DNA of 64,000 bases, taken from BOG-994 sp049514215. GTDB taxonomy: Bacteria > Pseudomonadota > Gammaproteobacteria > Burkholderiales > Burkholderiaceae_D. The stretch lies in the NCBI GenBank assembly GCA_049514215.1, contig JBEKVI010000017.1, positions 1 through 64,000 of the forward strand, written 5' to 3'. This document shows positions 43,298-52,178 of this stretch, piece by piece. Positions within the stretch are counted from its first letter, which is position 1. Every line of letters begins with the position of its first letter. A model generated the notes under the pieces. It saw only the letters and a list, made by a program, of their open reading frames with translations, did not search any database and was not told the DNA's origin. The translations under genes and the position numbers were made by a program.

Positions 43298-44863
43298 ATG
43301 AAACAGCGCCACTCCATTCGCGTCCGACTCTCCCTTGCGTTCATGCTGCTGGGAATGCTCGTGGTGATCCTGGGGCTTTTCAGCGTTTGGTGGCTAAGTG
43401 ACGTGAACGCGGCATCGGTGGAGATTCGTGACCGCTGGCTACAGAGCTCACGGCTTCTTGGGGATCTGAATAACTATACGTCCGACTACCGGGCTGGGGA
43501 AGCCAGTCATCTCCTTGCGACCCAGCCCACCGACATCGACGCGAGCGACATCGAACTATTCACGCTCCTGCGATCGATCAATCTGGCTTGGCAAAGTTAC
43601 GAGGAACTGCCGCACGATGCCGAAGAAGAACGCCTCTGGAAGCGCTTTGCAAGCCAGTGGCAAGGCTATCTCGCCGTAGCCAAACGCGTCATCGACCTCT
43701 CCGGTCGGGGCCACAAGACCGAAGGTACGGCTCTCTATCAGCACGAATCACGCATCGCCTACGACGCCGCCAGCGACACCCTGGGCCAGCTAACCGATCT
43801 CACGACGGATCGCGCGGGCGCAGCGAGTAACCGTGCCGCGACCACTTTTCGCCTCGCAGAAATCCTGATCTTCGGCGCCATCGCCGTCGCGGTCGTTTCG
43901 GTGCTTAGCGTGATGATCCACATCACGCGATCGGTCTCTGAGCCGATCTTGGAACTCACCGACCGAATGCACAAACTCGCGGCCAATCACACCAACATCG
44001 AAATTTCCGATACCGACCGCAGCGATGAGATTGGCGAGATGGCGAGGGCGGTCGTGGTTTTTAGAAACAATGCGATCGAGCTTGCGCACAGCCAGCGCGG
44101 CCTGGAACAGCAGGCCTCCATGCTCGCCGAAAAGCTCGAGCACGAACGCCAGCTCACGAACCTGCAGCGTAATTTCGTTTCAATGGCGTCGCACGAATTC
44201 CGCACGCCGTTGACTATCATCGACGGCCAGGCTCAACGCATGATCAAAATCGGTGATCGCCTGCGGCCCGAGGAGCTCTCCGATCGCGCCGGGAAAATTC
44301 GCGCCGCGGTGCGGCGCATGACCGATCTATTGGAGTCCCTCATCAACTCGTCGCGTCTGCTGGATGCAGGCGAAGGACTGTATTTTCATCCCTCGGAGTT
44401 TAGCCTCGCGTCGCTCTTAAGAGAGGTCTGCCAGATGCACCGCGAGATGTCCGCGGATGCGTGGATCGTAGAGCACATCGGAAATCTCCCGACGATTAGC
44501 GTCGGAGACACGAAACTTCTGTATCAGGCATTTAGCAACCTCGTCTCGAACGCCATCAAGTACTCCCCAAACGGGCGACCGGTGCAGGTGTTTGCTGCCG
44601 AAGACGAAGAACGCGTGGTCATCACGGTGAGTGACGAGGGTCTGGGGATTCCCATGAGTGACCTGCCGCACGTGTTCCAGAGGTACTACCGGGGCAGCAA
44701 CGTTCAGGGTTTCGGCGGCACCGGGATCGGCCTTTATCTGGTGCAGACGGTGGCCACGTTGCACGGCGGAAACGTCTCAGTCGAAAGCCGGGAAGGACGC
44801 GGCTCGCGGTTTATTTTCTCGCTTCCACTTAAAGCAGAATTGGTGGCGGCCACGGCGCTTTGA
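43298..44863 (+). CDS. Membrane sensor histidine kinase with HAMP
   Basis: A 521-residue kinase. TM1 (about 10-33) and TM2 (about 188-210) enclose a helical sensory domain of the four-helix-bundle type without cysteine or metal motifs. HAMP follows (210-262), then HisKA with ASHEFRTPLTIIDGQ (His 299) and an ATP domain with NLVSNAIKYSPNG, SDEGLGIPMSDLPHVF and GFGGTGIGLYLVQTV. It probably phosphorylates the divergent NarL-type regulator; pairing of a HisKA kinase with a LuxR-type regulator is less usual but known. The signal is unknown. Confidence 0.9.
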   Translation: MKQRHSIRVRLSLAFMLLGMLVVILGLFSVWWLSDVNAASVEIRDRWLQSSRLLGDLNNYTSDYRAGEASHLLATQPTDIDASDIELFTLLRSINLAWQSYEELPHDAEEERLWKRFASQWQGYLAVAKRVIDLSGRGHKTEGTALYQHESRIAYDAASDTLGQLTDLTTDRAGAASNRAATTFRLAEILIFGAIAVAVVSVLSVMIHITRSVSEPILELTDRMHKLAANHTNIEISDTDRSDEIGEMARAVVVFRNNAIELAHSQRGLEQQASMLAEKLEHERQLTNLQRNFVSMASHEFRTPLTIIDGQAQRMIKIGDRLRPEELSDRAGKIRAAVRRMTDLLESLINSSRLLDAGEGLYFHPSEFSLASLLREVCQMHREMSADAWIVEHIGNLPTISVGDTKLLYQAFSNLVSNAIKYSPNGRPVQVFAAEDEERVVITVSDEGLGIPMSDLPHVFQRYYRGSNVQGFGGTGIGLYLVQTVATLHGGNVSVESREGRGSRFIFSLPLKAELVAATAL

Positions 44864-44894
44864 GTCCGCGCGCGTTCTGAGTACCACAGCGAGG

Positions 44895-44938
44895 TTGATT
44901 TATTTGCTTTAGGCAACTATATTGTTGCCTCAGGCAAC
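44895..44938 (+). promoter_or_regulatory. Promoter and overlapping MarR-type operator
   Basis: TTGATT (44895-44900) and TATATT (44918-44923) are spaced 17 bases, a good sigma-70 promoter. The -10 is the spacer of an inverted repeat AGGCAAC (44911-44917)/GTTGCCT (44924-44930). A third AGGCAAC follows at 44932-44938. A protein on this repeat would block the -10, as expected for autorepression by the MarR protein encoded next. Confidence 0.7.
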
Positions 44939-44957
44939 GATATCCCGATATTCGCGG

Positions 44958-45878
44958 ATGATGACTCAAGGGATCGAGGAACGGGCCAAGGCCGTTCGGC
45001 ACTTCAATCGCTTTTATACCCGTCAGGTTGGACTGCTCCAGGAGCACCTCCTCGATAGTGAATTTTCATTGACCGAGGCACGCATTCTCTATGAGCTCGC
45101 CCACCGTCAAAGCGCAAAGGCGTCTGACCTGGTCGAGCTCCTGGGACTGAATCCCGGGTATCTTAGCCGGGTCATTTCCGGATTCGAGAAAAGCGGGTTT
45201 CTCCAGAAGACGAGATCGACCGCCGACGCGCGGGTTCTCGAACTCCAACTCACCGCCAAGGGTCTGGCCTGCTTTGAACGCCTGGACATGGCTTCGCAAA
45301 TCGAGGTTCGAGGCATGCTTGAGAAGCTAGACCCGGCTCAGCAGCAGGAACTGCTCGATGCCATGCAAAGGGTCGAAGCGCTCCTGCGCCACGAGCATCC
45401 GCCGTGCGTTCTTCGCGCGCCGATCCCGGGCGACATGGGGTGGATCATCCACCGTCACGGCTCGCTCTACTTCCAGGAATATGGCTGGAATGCCGAGTTC
45501 GAGGCGCTTGTGGCCGAGATCGTGGTCAAGTTCGTTCGCGAATTCGATCCTGCTCGAGAACGCTGCTGGGTGGCCGATCAAGCCGGGAACATCGTCGGGT
45601 CCGTGTTCCTGGTCCGACACGACCAAACCACGGCCAAACTTCGCCTTCTCTACGTGGAGCCGCGCGCCCGCGGCTTGGGGATCGGCCGGCAGCTGGTCGA
45701 GGAGTGCCTGCGTTTTGCCCGCGAAGCTGGCTACAAACGAATGATCCTGTGGACCAATTCGATCCTCAGCTCCGCGCGCCACATCTATGTGAAAGCGAAC
45801 TTCCAGAAAATTGCCGAGGAGCCTCACCACAGCTTCGGCAAGGATTTGGTGGGAGAGACCTGGACGCGGGATCTGTAG
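44958..45878 (+). CDS. MarR-family regulator fused to GNAT acetyltransferase
   Basis: A 306-residue fusion. Residues 1-150 are a MarR winged helix (EFSLTEARILYELAHRQSAKA, then LGLNPGYLSRVISGFEKSGF, and DARVLELQLTAKG). Residues about 160-305 are a GNAT domain with LRLLYVEPRARGLGIGRQLV and the late ILSSARHIYVKANF. Such fusions are a known family; some modulate efflux or small-molecule resistance. The ATG at 44958 (or 44961) is chosen since the promoter's transcription start (about 44930) excludes the upstream TTG at 44922. No neighbour suggests the acetyl acceptor. Confidence 0.92.
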   Translation: MMTQGIEERAKAVRHFNRFYTRQVGLLQEHLLDSEFSLTEARILYELAHRQSAKASDLVELLGLNPGYLSRVISGFEKSGFLQKTRSTADARVLELQLTAKGLACFERLDMASQIEVRGMLEKLDPAQQQELLDAMQRVEALLRHEHPPCVLRAPIPGDMGWIIHRHGSLYFQEYGWNAEFEALVAEIVVKFVREFDPARERCWVADQAGNIVGSVFLVRHDQTTAKLRLLYVEPRARGLGIGRQLVEECLRFAREAGYKRMILWTNSILSSARHIYVKANFQKIAEEPHHSFGKDLVGETWTRDL

Positions 45879-45968
45879 GAATTGCTGAACACCGCGTCCG
45901 GTGTGCCGTGGCATCCGGATGATCGCAGCAAGCCACGAATGCGTGGCCCCGTTCCTGCCTGTCCCGGA

Positions 45969-46928
45969 TCAGTCCAGAGCACGGCCTCCCCTCTGAAGGA
46001 TTTCCGCGAAGCTTCGCGCGTTTCGCTGGCCCTGGTCCTCGTAGTTGTTGTTAAAGACGACGTGCGTTTGATCGGACGCAGCCGCCAGTGCCCTGACCTG
46101 TGCGGCAAGCCCTTCGAGCTCCTGATCGGAGTAGTTGTAGTTAAAGCGCCCCGTCGAGGATTCCGAGCCCGAGAGATTCCAGGTGTCGGCGTTACGTCCG
46201 TGCAGTCGAACGATCGACAGACGCGGGTGCGTGGTCGCCCACACCGCCCGCACGGTGTTCTCAAACCCCTGCGGCTCGTCGACCACCGTGTTCACGAGCC
46301 CGGCCTGTCGGAGAAAACTCAAGGTGGATTCGGTGTGGGCCTCGGTAAACCAGGATTGGTGGCGAAATTCCACCGATACCAGGACCTCCGACAGGCGGGT
46401 CCGACATTGCTCAAGGTGGGCACGCACCGCGTCTGAATAGCGGCACCAGGGGGCGAACTGAAAATGCACGGCTCCGAGTTTGCCTGCCGCACGCAGTGGC
46501 TCAATGCCTTCCCGAAAATAGCGCCAGAGATCGTCCTGCATCGACTCGGGGACGTCCTTGTAATAGACATTCTTGCGCACACGCCCGGCCAGGACGGCGC
46601 GCATGGGACCGGGAAAGGCCTCGAGCGGCGTTTGATGACCGGTAAAGAGACGGAAGGCCTTGATGTTGAATTTGAAACGTTCAGGACTGCGCTTGACCCA
46701 GAGCTCCGAGTTGCGCTGACTCGGCAGTCCGTAATAGCTGGAGTTGACTTCGACGAGCGGGAACACCGAGGCATAAAAGGCGAGCCGTGCTTCAGCGCTG
46801 GTGCATCCCTTGGGATAGAACCGTCCACACTGGACGAGCGTGGGATCCGTCCAGGAAGCGGTCCCCACGAGGATACGATCGGAATCGAAACGTGAAGTGC
46901 GCCCTGCGTTGGGCGTGAAAAGATCCAT
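45969..46928 (-). CDS. DUF72-family protein
   Basis: A 319-residue TIM-barrel-like protein of the DUF72/YecE family. Marks are VGTASWTDPTLVQCGRFYPK, VEVNSSYYGLPS, VHFQFAPWC, VSVEFRHQSW, RLHGRNADTWN and the last VVFNNNYEDQGQRNARSFAE with the YxDxG pattern. Function is not known; a nuclease or phosphoesterase relation has been suggested for the fold. It stands between convergent and unrelated genes. Start ATG 46928 has no strong ribosome-binding site but begins at the family N-terminus. Confidence 0.9.
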   Translation of the reverse strand: MDLFTPNAGRTSRFDSDRILVGTASWTDPTLVQCGRFYPKGCTSAEARLAFYASVFPLVEVNSSYYGLPSQRNSELWVKRSPERFKFNIKAFRLFTGHQTPLEAFPGPMRAVLAGRVRKNVYYKDVPESMQDDLWRYFREGIEPLRAAGKLGAVHFQFAPWCRYSDAVRAHLEQCRTRLSEVLVSVEFRHQSWFTEAHTESTLSFLRQAGLVNTVVDEPQGFENTVRAVWATTHPRLSIVRLHGRNADTWNLSGSESSTGRFNYNYSDQELEGLAAQVRALAAASDQTHVVFNNNYEDQGQRNARSFAEILQRGGRALD

Positions 46929-47023
46929 AAACGGGCGATTCTAAGGCACAGACCGCATCGGCCCGCGCGCTCGGCGGCCCGTGTCGCCAGCATTCCGGCC
47001 ATGCGAAGACGACGGCCCCCTCC

Positions 47024-47782
47024 TTAACCGGATGTCGGGCGAGTCGGCCGGAGAGTCCGGTCGAAGAGCGCAAAAAGACGCTCCCAGTGCCGCTCGGCCG
47101 CATCCTTGTTGTACGCGGCGCGCCCGGGAAATGCGAAGCCGTGTTCTACCCCACGGTAAAGCTCGACTTCGGCGACGATCCCGTCCTTCTCGAGAGCAGC
47201 ACGGAGCGGCTCGATCAGCTCGCTCGGAGCATAATGATCAAACTCAGCCCACGCAAAGTAGAGTTCGGCGTGCGCGCGCTCGACAACGAGGTGAGGACTG
47301 TCGTTTTTCTCGGTCACCAGACGCGTGCCATAGACGGATGCCGCCGCCGCGATTCGATCGGGATGCCGAGCAGCCGCATGAACTGCGAATTGTCCACTCA
47401 TGCAATAGCCGACACAACCGTAGGGCCCCTCGGATGCCGCCCGATCCGACCGCACGTGCTCGATCAAGGAATCAAGATCATCCATGACCATGGATATGGA
47501 CAGCTTCTCCATGAGTCCCATCATTTTCTGACGTACGGGAGCGTTTGCTTCCCCAGCGAATGGACCGAGCTCCTTGACGTTCCATCGATAGTAGAGGTTC
47601 GGCAGGCAGACGTAGTAGCCCACCGAAGCGAGCCGACGCACCATGTCCCGCAGTTCCTCCCGGATGCCGGGTGCGTCCATGAAAAAAAAGACAACCGGAT
47701 AGGGACCCCCGCGCTCGGGGCAACAGACGAAGGTCTCAACGCGCCCCGCGGCGGTCGCGACCTCGATTTCGTGTTCAATCAT
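47024..47782 (-). CDS. Dienelactone hydrolase-family protein
   Basis: A 252-residue alpha/beta hydrolase of the DLH family. The nucleophile elbow is GYCMSGQFA with Cys near residue 125, the acid is in FAWAEFDHYAP and the His in GVEHGFAFPGR. That Cys-Asp-His triad is the one of true dienelactone hydrolases. Known substrates include dienelactones from chlorocatechol breakdown, but many homologues act on other esters. The ATG at 47782 has AGGAG about ten bases upstream. It is not near a ring-cleavage gene, so substrate is open. Confidence 0.88.
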   Translation of the reverse strand: MIEHEIEVATAAGRVETFVCCPERGGPYPVVFFFMDAPGIREELRDMVRRLASVGYYVCLPNLYYRWNVKELGPFAGEANAPVRQKMMGLMEKLSISMVMDDLDSLIEHVRSDRAASEGPYGCVGYCMSGQFAVHAAARHPDRIAAAASVYGTRLVTEKNDSPHLVVERAHAELYFAWAEFDHYAPSELIEPLRAALEKDGIVAEVELYRGVEHGFAFPGRAAYNKDAAERHWERLFALFDRTLRPTRPTSG

Positions 47783-47894
47783 GCTGGGTTGCTCCTGTGA
47801 TTCGCAAGACCTGAACGCCGTCTCAAGTGTACCTTGGACATCGGGCCGCCGAGTCAAGCCTTGCGAGCCTTGAACGGGCAGATGTGACGAGCGA

Positions 47895-48443
47895 TCACAC
47901 GGGAGGGCCCTCAACCTCGCTTAGCTCCTTGTAGAAATAAGTGGTGTCGCACGGTGCACCAGTGGGCCACAAGGCGTAGCCGGGAATAACGCCAACCCGC
48001 CTCCATCCAAGCCGCGTGTAGAGCCGCTCGGCGGTGCCGCCGGTGACCGTATCGAGTACCAGCAGGGTTCGGCCGGTCTTGCGAGCGGCGTCTTCGGCTG
48101 CGAGCATCAGGGCCGCGGCAATTCCGCGGCGCCGGGCGCGTCGGTGGACCAACATCTTTGCCACATCGGCACGGTGCGGCTGATTCTCCGGCAAGTCCGT
48201 TATGACCTGGACCGTGCCCAGCACCTGACCGCTTGAGTCTTCGGCGACCAGAAGATGGCGTTCGCCCCGGCCGACCGACGCGATGACGCGCTCCCAGAAT
48301 CCGATCGCTTTCTCACGCGGCAGCGGCCACATGAAGCTGACTGAAGCCCCTCCTTCGACGCAGTCGATAAGAACCTCGGCCAGCCCGGCAACCAGGCCGG
48401 GCTCTACCCCGGCGGCGCGAATGCGAACGTCGCTCTGATTCAT
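47895..48443 (-). CDS. GNAT-family N-acetyltransferase
   Basis: A 182-residue GNAT. It shows ERHLLVAEDSSGQVLGTVQV, the acetyl-CoA loop in MLVHRRARRRGIAAALMLAA and LDTVTGGTAERLYTRLGWRRV. The start overlaps the stop of the XRE-cupin regulator gene by four bases (ATGA), so the two are co-translated. Regulator-GNAT pairs of this type often deal with small amino compounds such as antibiotics or polyamines. Substrate unknown. Confidence 0.9.
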   Translation of the reverse strand: MNQSDVRIRAAGVEPGLVAGLAEVLIDCVEGGASVSFMWPLPREKAIGFWERVIASVGRGERHLLVAEDSSGQVLGTVQVITDLPENQPHRADVAKMLVHRRARRRGIAAALMLAAEDAARKTGRTLLVLDTVTGGTAERLYTRLGWRRVGVIPGYALWPTGAPCDTTYFYKELSEVEGPPV

Positions 48444-49045
48444 GGTGTACGCCTCGATGGGAGAACTTCGGCACTGATGACAACGACATAACGCGCGGTT
48501 TCAGACGTCGGGTTCCAGTAGACGATGGGCTGCTCGAGAAGCATCGCGAGGCAGTCGCCCGTCCGCAGCCGATAATCCGCATCACCTAAGGTCAGATGAA
48601 TCTGACCCGCGAGGACCCAGACCTGCTGATGCACGTGCGGCTCGCGCGACCCGGTTTCATACGCGACCCGGGCACCCGGCGGAAACTCGACCTCGACGAT
48701 CTGGATCGGCGAGGGCCAGCCGGCGGGTGACACGTTGCGGCGCACATAACCCGAACCCGGATCACGCCATTGGGGTTGCTCCTCGAGGCGAGCCAGAGGA
48801 CCGGGACAATCTCGATCCGCCGCGGGAACATCGAAAAGACGTGCCAGCGGAACACCCAGTCCGAAAGCCAGGCGTTCCAGCACAACCGCGGTCGGACTGG
48901 CCTGGCCGCGCTCGATGAGCGAAATCATGGAACGGCTTACGCCGCTTTTCGTGGCGAGCGCGTCCAGGGACAGGTTTTGATCGGCCCGAAGGTTGTGTGC
49001 CGTCTCGCCAATGCGCCGGTTGATGCTTGAAGTTCCGTTATCCAT
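48440..49045 (-). CDS. XRE-type regulator with C-terminal cupin
   Basis: A 201-residue regulator of the HTH-cupin type (PuuR-like architecture). The N-terminal helix-turn-helix has LRADQNLSLDALATKSGVS and RSMISLIERGQASPT. The C-terminal cupin shows PPGARVAYETG, HVHQQVWVLAGQIHLTLGDA and LRTGDCLAMLLEQPIVYWN. Start ATG 49045 is chosen because the upstream ATG at 49057 lies within the -10/operator. It is the first gene of a two-gene unit with the GNAT and is probably autoregulated through the dyad at 49051-49065. Confidence 0.9.
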   Translation of the reverse strand: MDNGTSSINRRIGETAHNLRADQNLSLDALATKSGVSRSMISLIERGQASPTAVVLERLAFGLGVPLARLFDVPAADRDCPGPLARLEEQPQWRDPGSGYVRRNVSPAGWPSPIQIVEVEFPPGARVAYETGSREPHVHQQVWVLAGQIHLTLGDADYRLRTGDCLAMLLEQPIVYWNPTSETARYVVVISAEVLPSRRTP

Positions 49046-49050
49046 TATCA

Positions 49051-49085
49051 TGGACATGATGTCCAGGTTAATGGATGCTTGTCAA
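49051..49085 (-). promoter_or_regulatory. Promoter with overlapping dyad before the XRE-cupin gene
   Basis: On the minus strand TTGACA (49080-49085) and CATCAT (49056-49061) are 18 bases apart. TGGACATGATGTCCA (49051-49065) is a perfect seven-base dyad around one base and covers the -10. Transcription would start near 49049, only a few bases before the chosen ATG at 49045, so the mRNA would be almost leaderless. Confidence 0.6.
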
Positions 49086-49171
49086 GCCTTCGCCCGTTCT
49101 TTCAGATCTTATGGGGACGATCCGGAAACGCTTCGTCTCGCGTGCTCAGACAAGGCACGCCTTTATGGGGG

Positions 49172-49462
49172 CTAGAGCAGAGCGTAAGCGCGGCTAACGT
49201 CGAGCGGATGGTCGATCAGCTTTTGGACTTTCTCAAGAAAAAGGCGGGTGTGCGGCTGTTCTGCGTGCCGATTGAACGCGGCCTCGTCGACCCAGCGCGA
49301 ATAGACAAAGAACTGTCTGGAATCCTTGGTCGAACGCAAAACGTCCTGCTCGATGCAGCCCGGTTCCGCGCGTGTAGGGATCCGGACCTCCCGCAGGGCT
49401 AAAGCGACGCCCTCCTCCTCCCCTTCCTTTGCATGGAAGCGTCCAAAGACAACCAAAACCAT
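49172..49462 (-). CDS. Antibiotic-biosynthesis-monooxygenase-fold (ABM) protein
   Basis: A 96-residue protein with the dimeric alpha/beta ABM fold: VLVVFGRFHAKEGEEEGVA, EPGCIEQDVLRSTKDSRQFF and SRWVDEAAFNRHAEQPHTRLF, close to the YgiN-type quinol monooxygenase pattern. Such small proteins oxidise quinols or polyketide-like rings without cofactor, or do no chemistry at all. The ATG at 49462 is the only start that fits the fold; the longer frame upstream is not conserved-looking. It stands alone. Confidence 0.85.
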   Translation of the reverse strand: MVLVVFGRFHAKEGEEEGVALALREVRIPTRAEPGCIEQDVLRSTKDSRQFFVYSRWVDEAAFNRHAEQPHTRLFLEKVQKLIDHPLDVSRAYALL

Positions 49463-49872
49463 ATTTGTCGTTCTCCCTAATGAGGCTTCCCGTGAAAAAA
49501 CGGATACGGCGATGAGAGAGATTTTCGTGAGAAGGCGCGCGGAGATCAAGCGCCCGCCACGCGTGGGCGTAGGCAAAGCGGGCCTCGCCCGCGGGGAGGA
49601 GCCGGGTTGATGCATTGGGACTAACCGTCAGCCGCCGAATACCCAGAAGACGGACTAGCGCCGCTTGCGAAATCGGCTTATAAAGAGGCAGGTCCATGCG
49701 GGCAAAAAGAACACCGCGCTCGGACACTGCGCCCCACTTTTCATCGAGGATTTGCGTAGTGCCGCGGGTAAGACCTTCGCAAGATTCGAGCGTCCTGAAA
49801 CAGGGGCGCACCTCCTATCCAACCGTCCGCCCGACACAATCGGGAACGGGAACCAAGCGGAGCCCACAACCC
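49463..49872. other. Intergenic, nothing recognised
   Basis: This 410-base stretch lies between the divergent ABM gene and the unknown protein at 49873. Long open frames cross it on both strands but show no family resemblance. No clear promoter was found. Confidence 0.4.
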
Positions 49873-50646
49873 ATGCTTCGAACTATTTCTAGAGCCCTTC
49901 GCCGACGCGGTCCCCCGTCCGGGCAGAACCCGCTCGATCGCTGCGAATCGGTGGATGACAGCGTGGCTGCACTGATTGAAGAGTATCTCTACGGAAATTC
50001 CTGCCTAACCGAAGCATCCGAGTCGTACAAGGTGGAGTTGATCAGCCAGGTCGAAGGCGATGTCAGCGAAGTGCGCAGCGCGAGCCGGCCCTTGGTGGTC
50101 TTGCGAAAGAAAATGGCGCAATGGATGGGAAGCTACGCTGATTTTCACGTTCTCTGCCTCACCGAGGATGAAAAGGCGCGCAGTTTCTATCGAGGCTGCC
50201 CGTATGTCTCCGGCAGTCTCTTCGAGGAGATCCGCACGCTGGCACCGCAAAACGCCGACCTCGATGCACTAATGCATGAGAGGGGCGCAATGACCGACGA
50301 CGCGCTATTGGAGATCTGCTCAAGCAAGAGCACTTCGGCTCTGCTCCATGTGAATTCGCTGAATTATTTGCGCCAGGAATTCGACGACGTGCCGCTCGGG
50401 CGGGACTGGTATTTCGCCTTCATGGAGGCGATGCTGATTTGGCGCGAGGATACCTATCGCCGTGACGCTGGCTTTGAGACCTACTTTGACGGAATCCGCG
50501 CGATGGAATTCGGCACCTACCAAACGATGGTCGCAAATGCTCAAATCGAGAATCCACGACAGCGTTGGGAGGAGGCATTTGTCGCGTCCCGACAGGAGCG
50601 CCCGTATGTGCCGGGCGTTGCCGGCGATCGCGTGCCGCGGTCGTAA
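49873..50646 (+). CDS. Unrecognised 257-residue protein
   Basis: I do not recognise this protein. It is predicted soluble and mostly helical, acidic, without signal peptide or membrane segment. After a basic N-terminus (TISRALRRRG) come regions rich in Asp/Glu and aromatic residues: AALIEEYLYGN, YADFHVLCLTEDEKARSFYR, LGRDWYFAFMEAMLIWREDT. No Cys pairs or His clusters suggest metal binding. Codon use resembles the neighbours, so the frame is probably real. ATG 49873 is chosen because the upstream part of the frame is poor in ordinary composition. A GC-rich hairpin follows its stop. Confidence 0.7.
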   Translation: MLRTISRALRRRGPPSGQNPLDRCESVDDSVAALIEEYLYGNSCLTEASESYKVELISQVEGDVSEVRSASRPLVVLRKKMAQWMGSYADFHVLCLTEDEKARSFYRGCPYVSGSLFEEIRTLAPQNADLDALMHERGAMTDDALLEICSSKSTSALLHVNSLNYLRQEFDDVPLGRDWYFAFMEAMLIWREDTYRRDAGFETYFDGIRAMEFGTYQTMVANAQIENPRQRWEEAFVASRQERPYVPGVAGDRVPRS

Positions 50647-50650
50647 AGGC

Positions 50651-50676
50651 GGGGCGCGGGAGGTGACTTGCGCCCC
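50651..50676. terminator. GC-rich hairpin between convergent genes
   Basis: GGGGCGC (50651-50657) pairs with GCGCCCC (50670-50676) around a 12-base loop, in the 30-base gap between convergent stops. No T-run follows, so it is a weak or factor-aided terminator. Confidence 0.45.
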
Positions 50677-51294
50677 CTAGGATGCCTGGAAAAACGACGA
50701 ATCGGATTCACGCCGATCCCGCTCGACGAGCGAGAAGTATTCCTCAAGAGGCGCCGTCCCGAGAGGCTTGACCATCACCCTGACGGTGTTGGTTCGAGTG
50801 CCCATGACCCTATCGCGGCGCTTTCGCAACTCGACGAATCCTGCGCGCTCCCAGAAGCGCTCCGCACGTGCATTTCCTTCGACGACACCGAGTCTTAGCC
50901 AGCCACCTCCCGCGTGCCGGACCCAATTTTCCAGATGCTGATAAAGCGATCGTGCCGCGCCACTTCCGTGCAAGTTCGTCGCGATGACGAACAAGCCGAT
51001 ATGCCACACGCCACTGGCCAACAGATCCGAGATCACGACGGCCATCCCAACGAGCGTCGCTGTCTCGTCGACGAATCCGACCATCCATTTCTTGGTATAG
51101 GGCCAGTCTCCTGGCGGTAGGGCTTGAAATTCTTCCTCGGCCTCTGACGCCGACGGAGGCTGGCCCGTGACGGCCAAGAAATATTCCGGGTTTTTCTCAA
51201 AGAAGGTCTGCAGACGATCCAGGTCTTCAGAACCGAGTTCCACGGCCAACAGTGAACCCGCACGGAACAGTTCAGCGTCTCGGGACGGATTCAT
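50677..51294 (-). CDS. GNAT-family N-acetyltransferase
   Basis: A 205-residue GNAT. It has VGFVDETATLVGMAVVISDL, the acetyl-CoA-binding part GLFVIATNLHGSGAARSLYQ, and RLGVVEGNARAERFWERAGF. The C-terminal strand carries VMGTRTNTVRVMVKPLG, common in a subgroup of uncharacterised GNATs. The ATG at 51294 is preferred; one six codons upstream (51312) is possible. It is convergent with the unknown protein gene. Substrate unknown. Confidence 0.87.
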   Translation of the reverse strand: MNPSRDAELFRAGSLLAVELGSEDLDRLQTFFEKNPEYFLAVTGQPPSASEAEEEFQALPPGDWPYTKKWMVGFVDETATLVGMAVVISDLLASGVWHIGLFVIATNLHGSGAARSLYQHLENWVRHAGGGWLRLGVVEGNARAERFWERAGFVELRKRRDRVMGTRTNTVRVMVKPLGTAPLEEYFSLVERDRRESDSSFFQAS

Positions 51295-51860
51295 CAAGAG
51301 CCCCTTCTCCATAGCGCCAACCACCCGGGAATGCCCACGGGCCGCTTTCAGCCGTCGCCACCGGCGTATGCGCCTCGACTTTCGGATAAACCCGCAAGAG
51401 GCAACGACCTGCCCCCACTTCGCTGCCACAGACAATAGCAAGGAGTCGCGACTATTCCGCGAAGTTCCGCGTCGGAATTTCGGATCCGCCCGGACCGAGA
51501 GGGCTTTCCCGCTGCAAACGGCCGGCCGCTTCGCTGGCGCAATTTCTCCAAACTTGCGGGCATGGTATTGATGGTATGGGGCTTGCGGTAATCCTTATGG
51601 GCGACCCGTAGGACTGACACGGTGAAGGCTGCCTCGCTGCAGGCGTCGAAGCACGAAATCGGTGCTTGTCTCTCAAGGCGGTGGCACTTTAGTCGATGAA
51701 CAGATCGGGTACTAGCCCATTATTGGGGAGCAACATTACTTAGAGCCGAGCCTTGGGCTCTGGCTCATCGAAACCTACACTAGCGCTTGCAGTGTGGCAC
51801 TTCAGCGCCATGTGAGAAGCAGACGGGTGCAGGTCTTGAACAGATTGGGCGGGTGTAGCC
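51295..51860. other. Intergenic, nothing recognised
   Basis: This 566-base stretch separates divergent genes. Frames on both strands are open for 70-130 codons but look like shadows with no family resemblance. No repeats or RNA genes were recognised. Confidence 0.4.
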
Positions 51861-52178
51861 ATGATGGAAACGAAAGCAGTACCGCAGCACGTAGTCGGTC
51901 AGAAGACGCGAGCCGAGCCGCATCCCGTGGGAGCGATCCTGCGCTACGGCCCTGGCCCGACGGCGCTTTTTCAAGTCTCGCACGTGACCGTGTCGGAGCA
52001 AGGCGAGATCAAGTATTTCGGCGAGCATTGCATGGGGGGCCTTTACTGCGCCAATCACCGCGAAACGCGACTGGCGAGTGCGCGCGATCTTCAAACCTGG
52101 GCACAGCAGGCGTGCTGGCGAAGCACAGCTGCAAGCGATAGCGATGAACTCTTCGAGGAAACCTTTCTTGGACAATAA
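51861..52178 (+). CDS. Small hypothetical protein with an HCMGG motif
   Basis: A 105-residue frame with ordinary composition. Its core reads TALFQVSHVTVSEQGEIKYF and GEHCMGGLYCANH, followed by ASARDLQTWAQQA. The pairing of a short beta-rich start, a GEHCMGG turn and a helical end suggests a small conserved family of hypothetical proteins, but I cannot name it. The Cys/His pairs could bind a metal. The start at ATG 51861 (or the next ATG) has a weak ribosome-binding site. Neighbouring genes give no clue to function. Confidence 0.55.
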   Translation: MMETKAVPQHVVGQKTRAEPHPVGAILRYGPGPTALFQVSHVTVSEQGEIKYFGEHCMGGLYCANHRETRLASARDLQTWAQQACWRSTAASDSDELFEETFLGQ

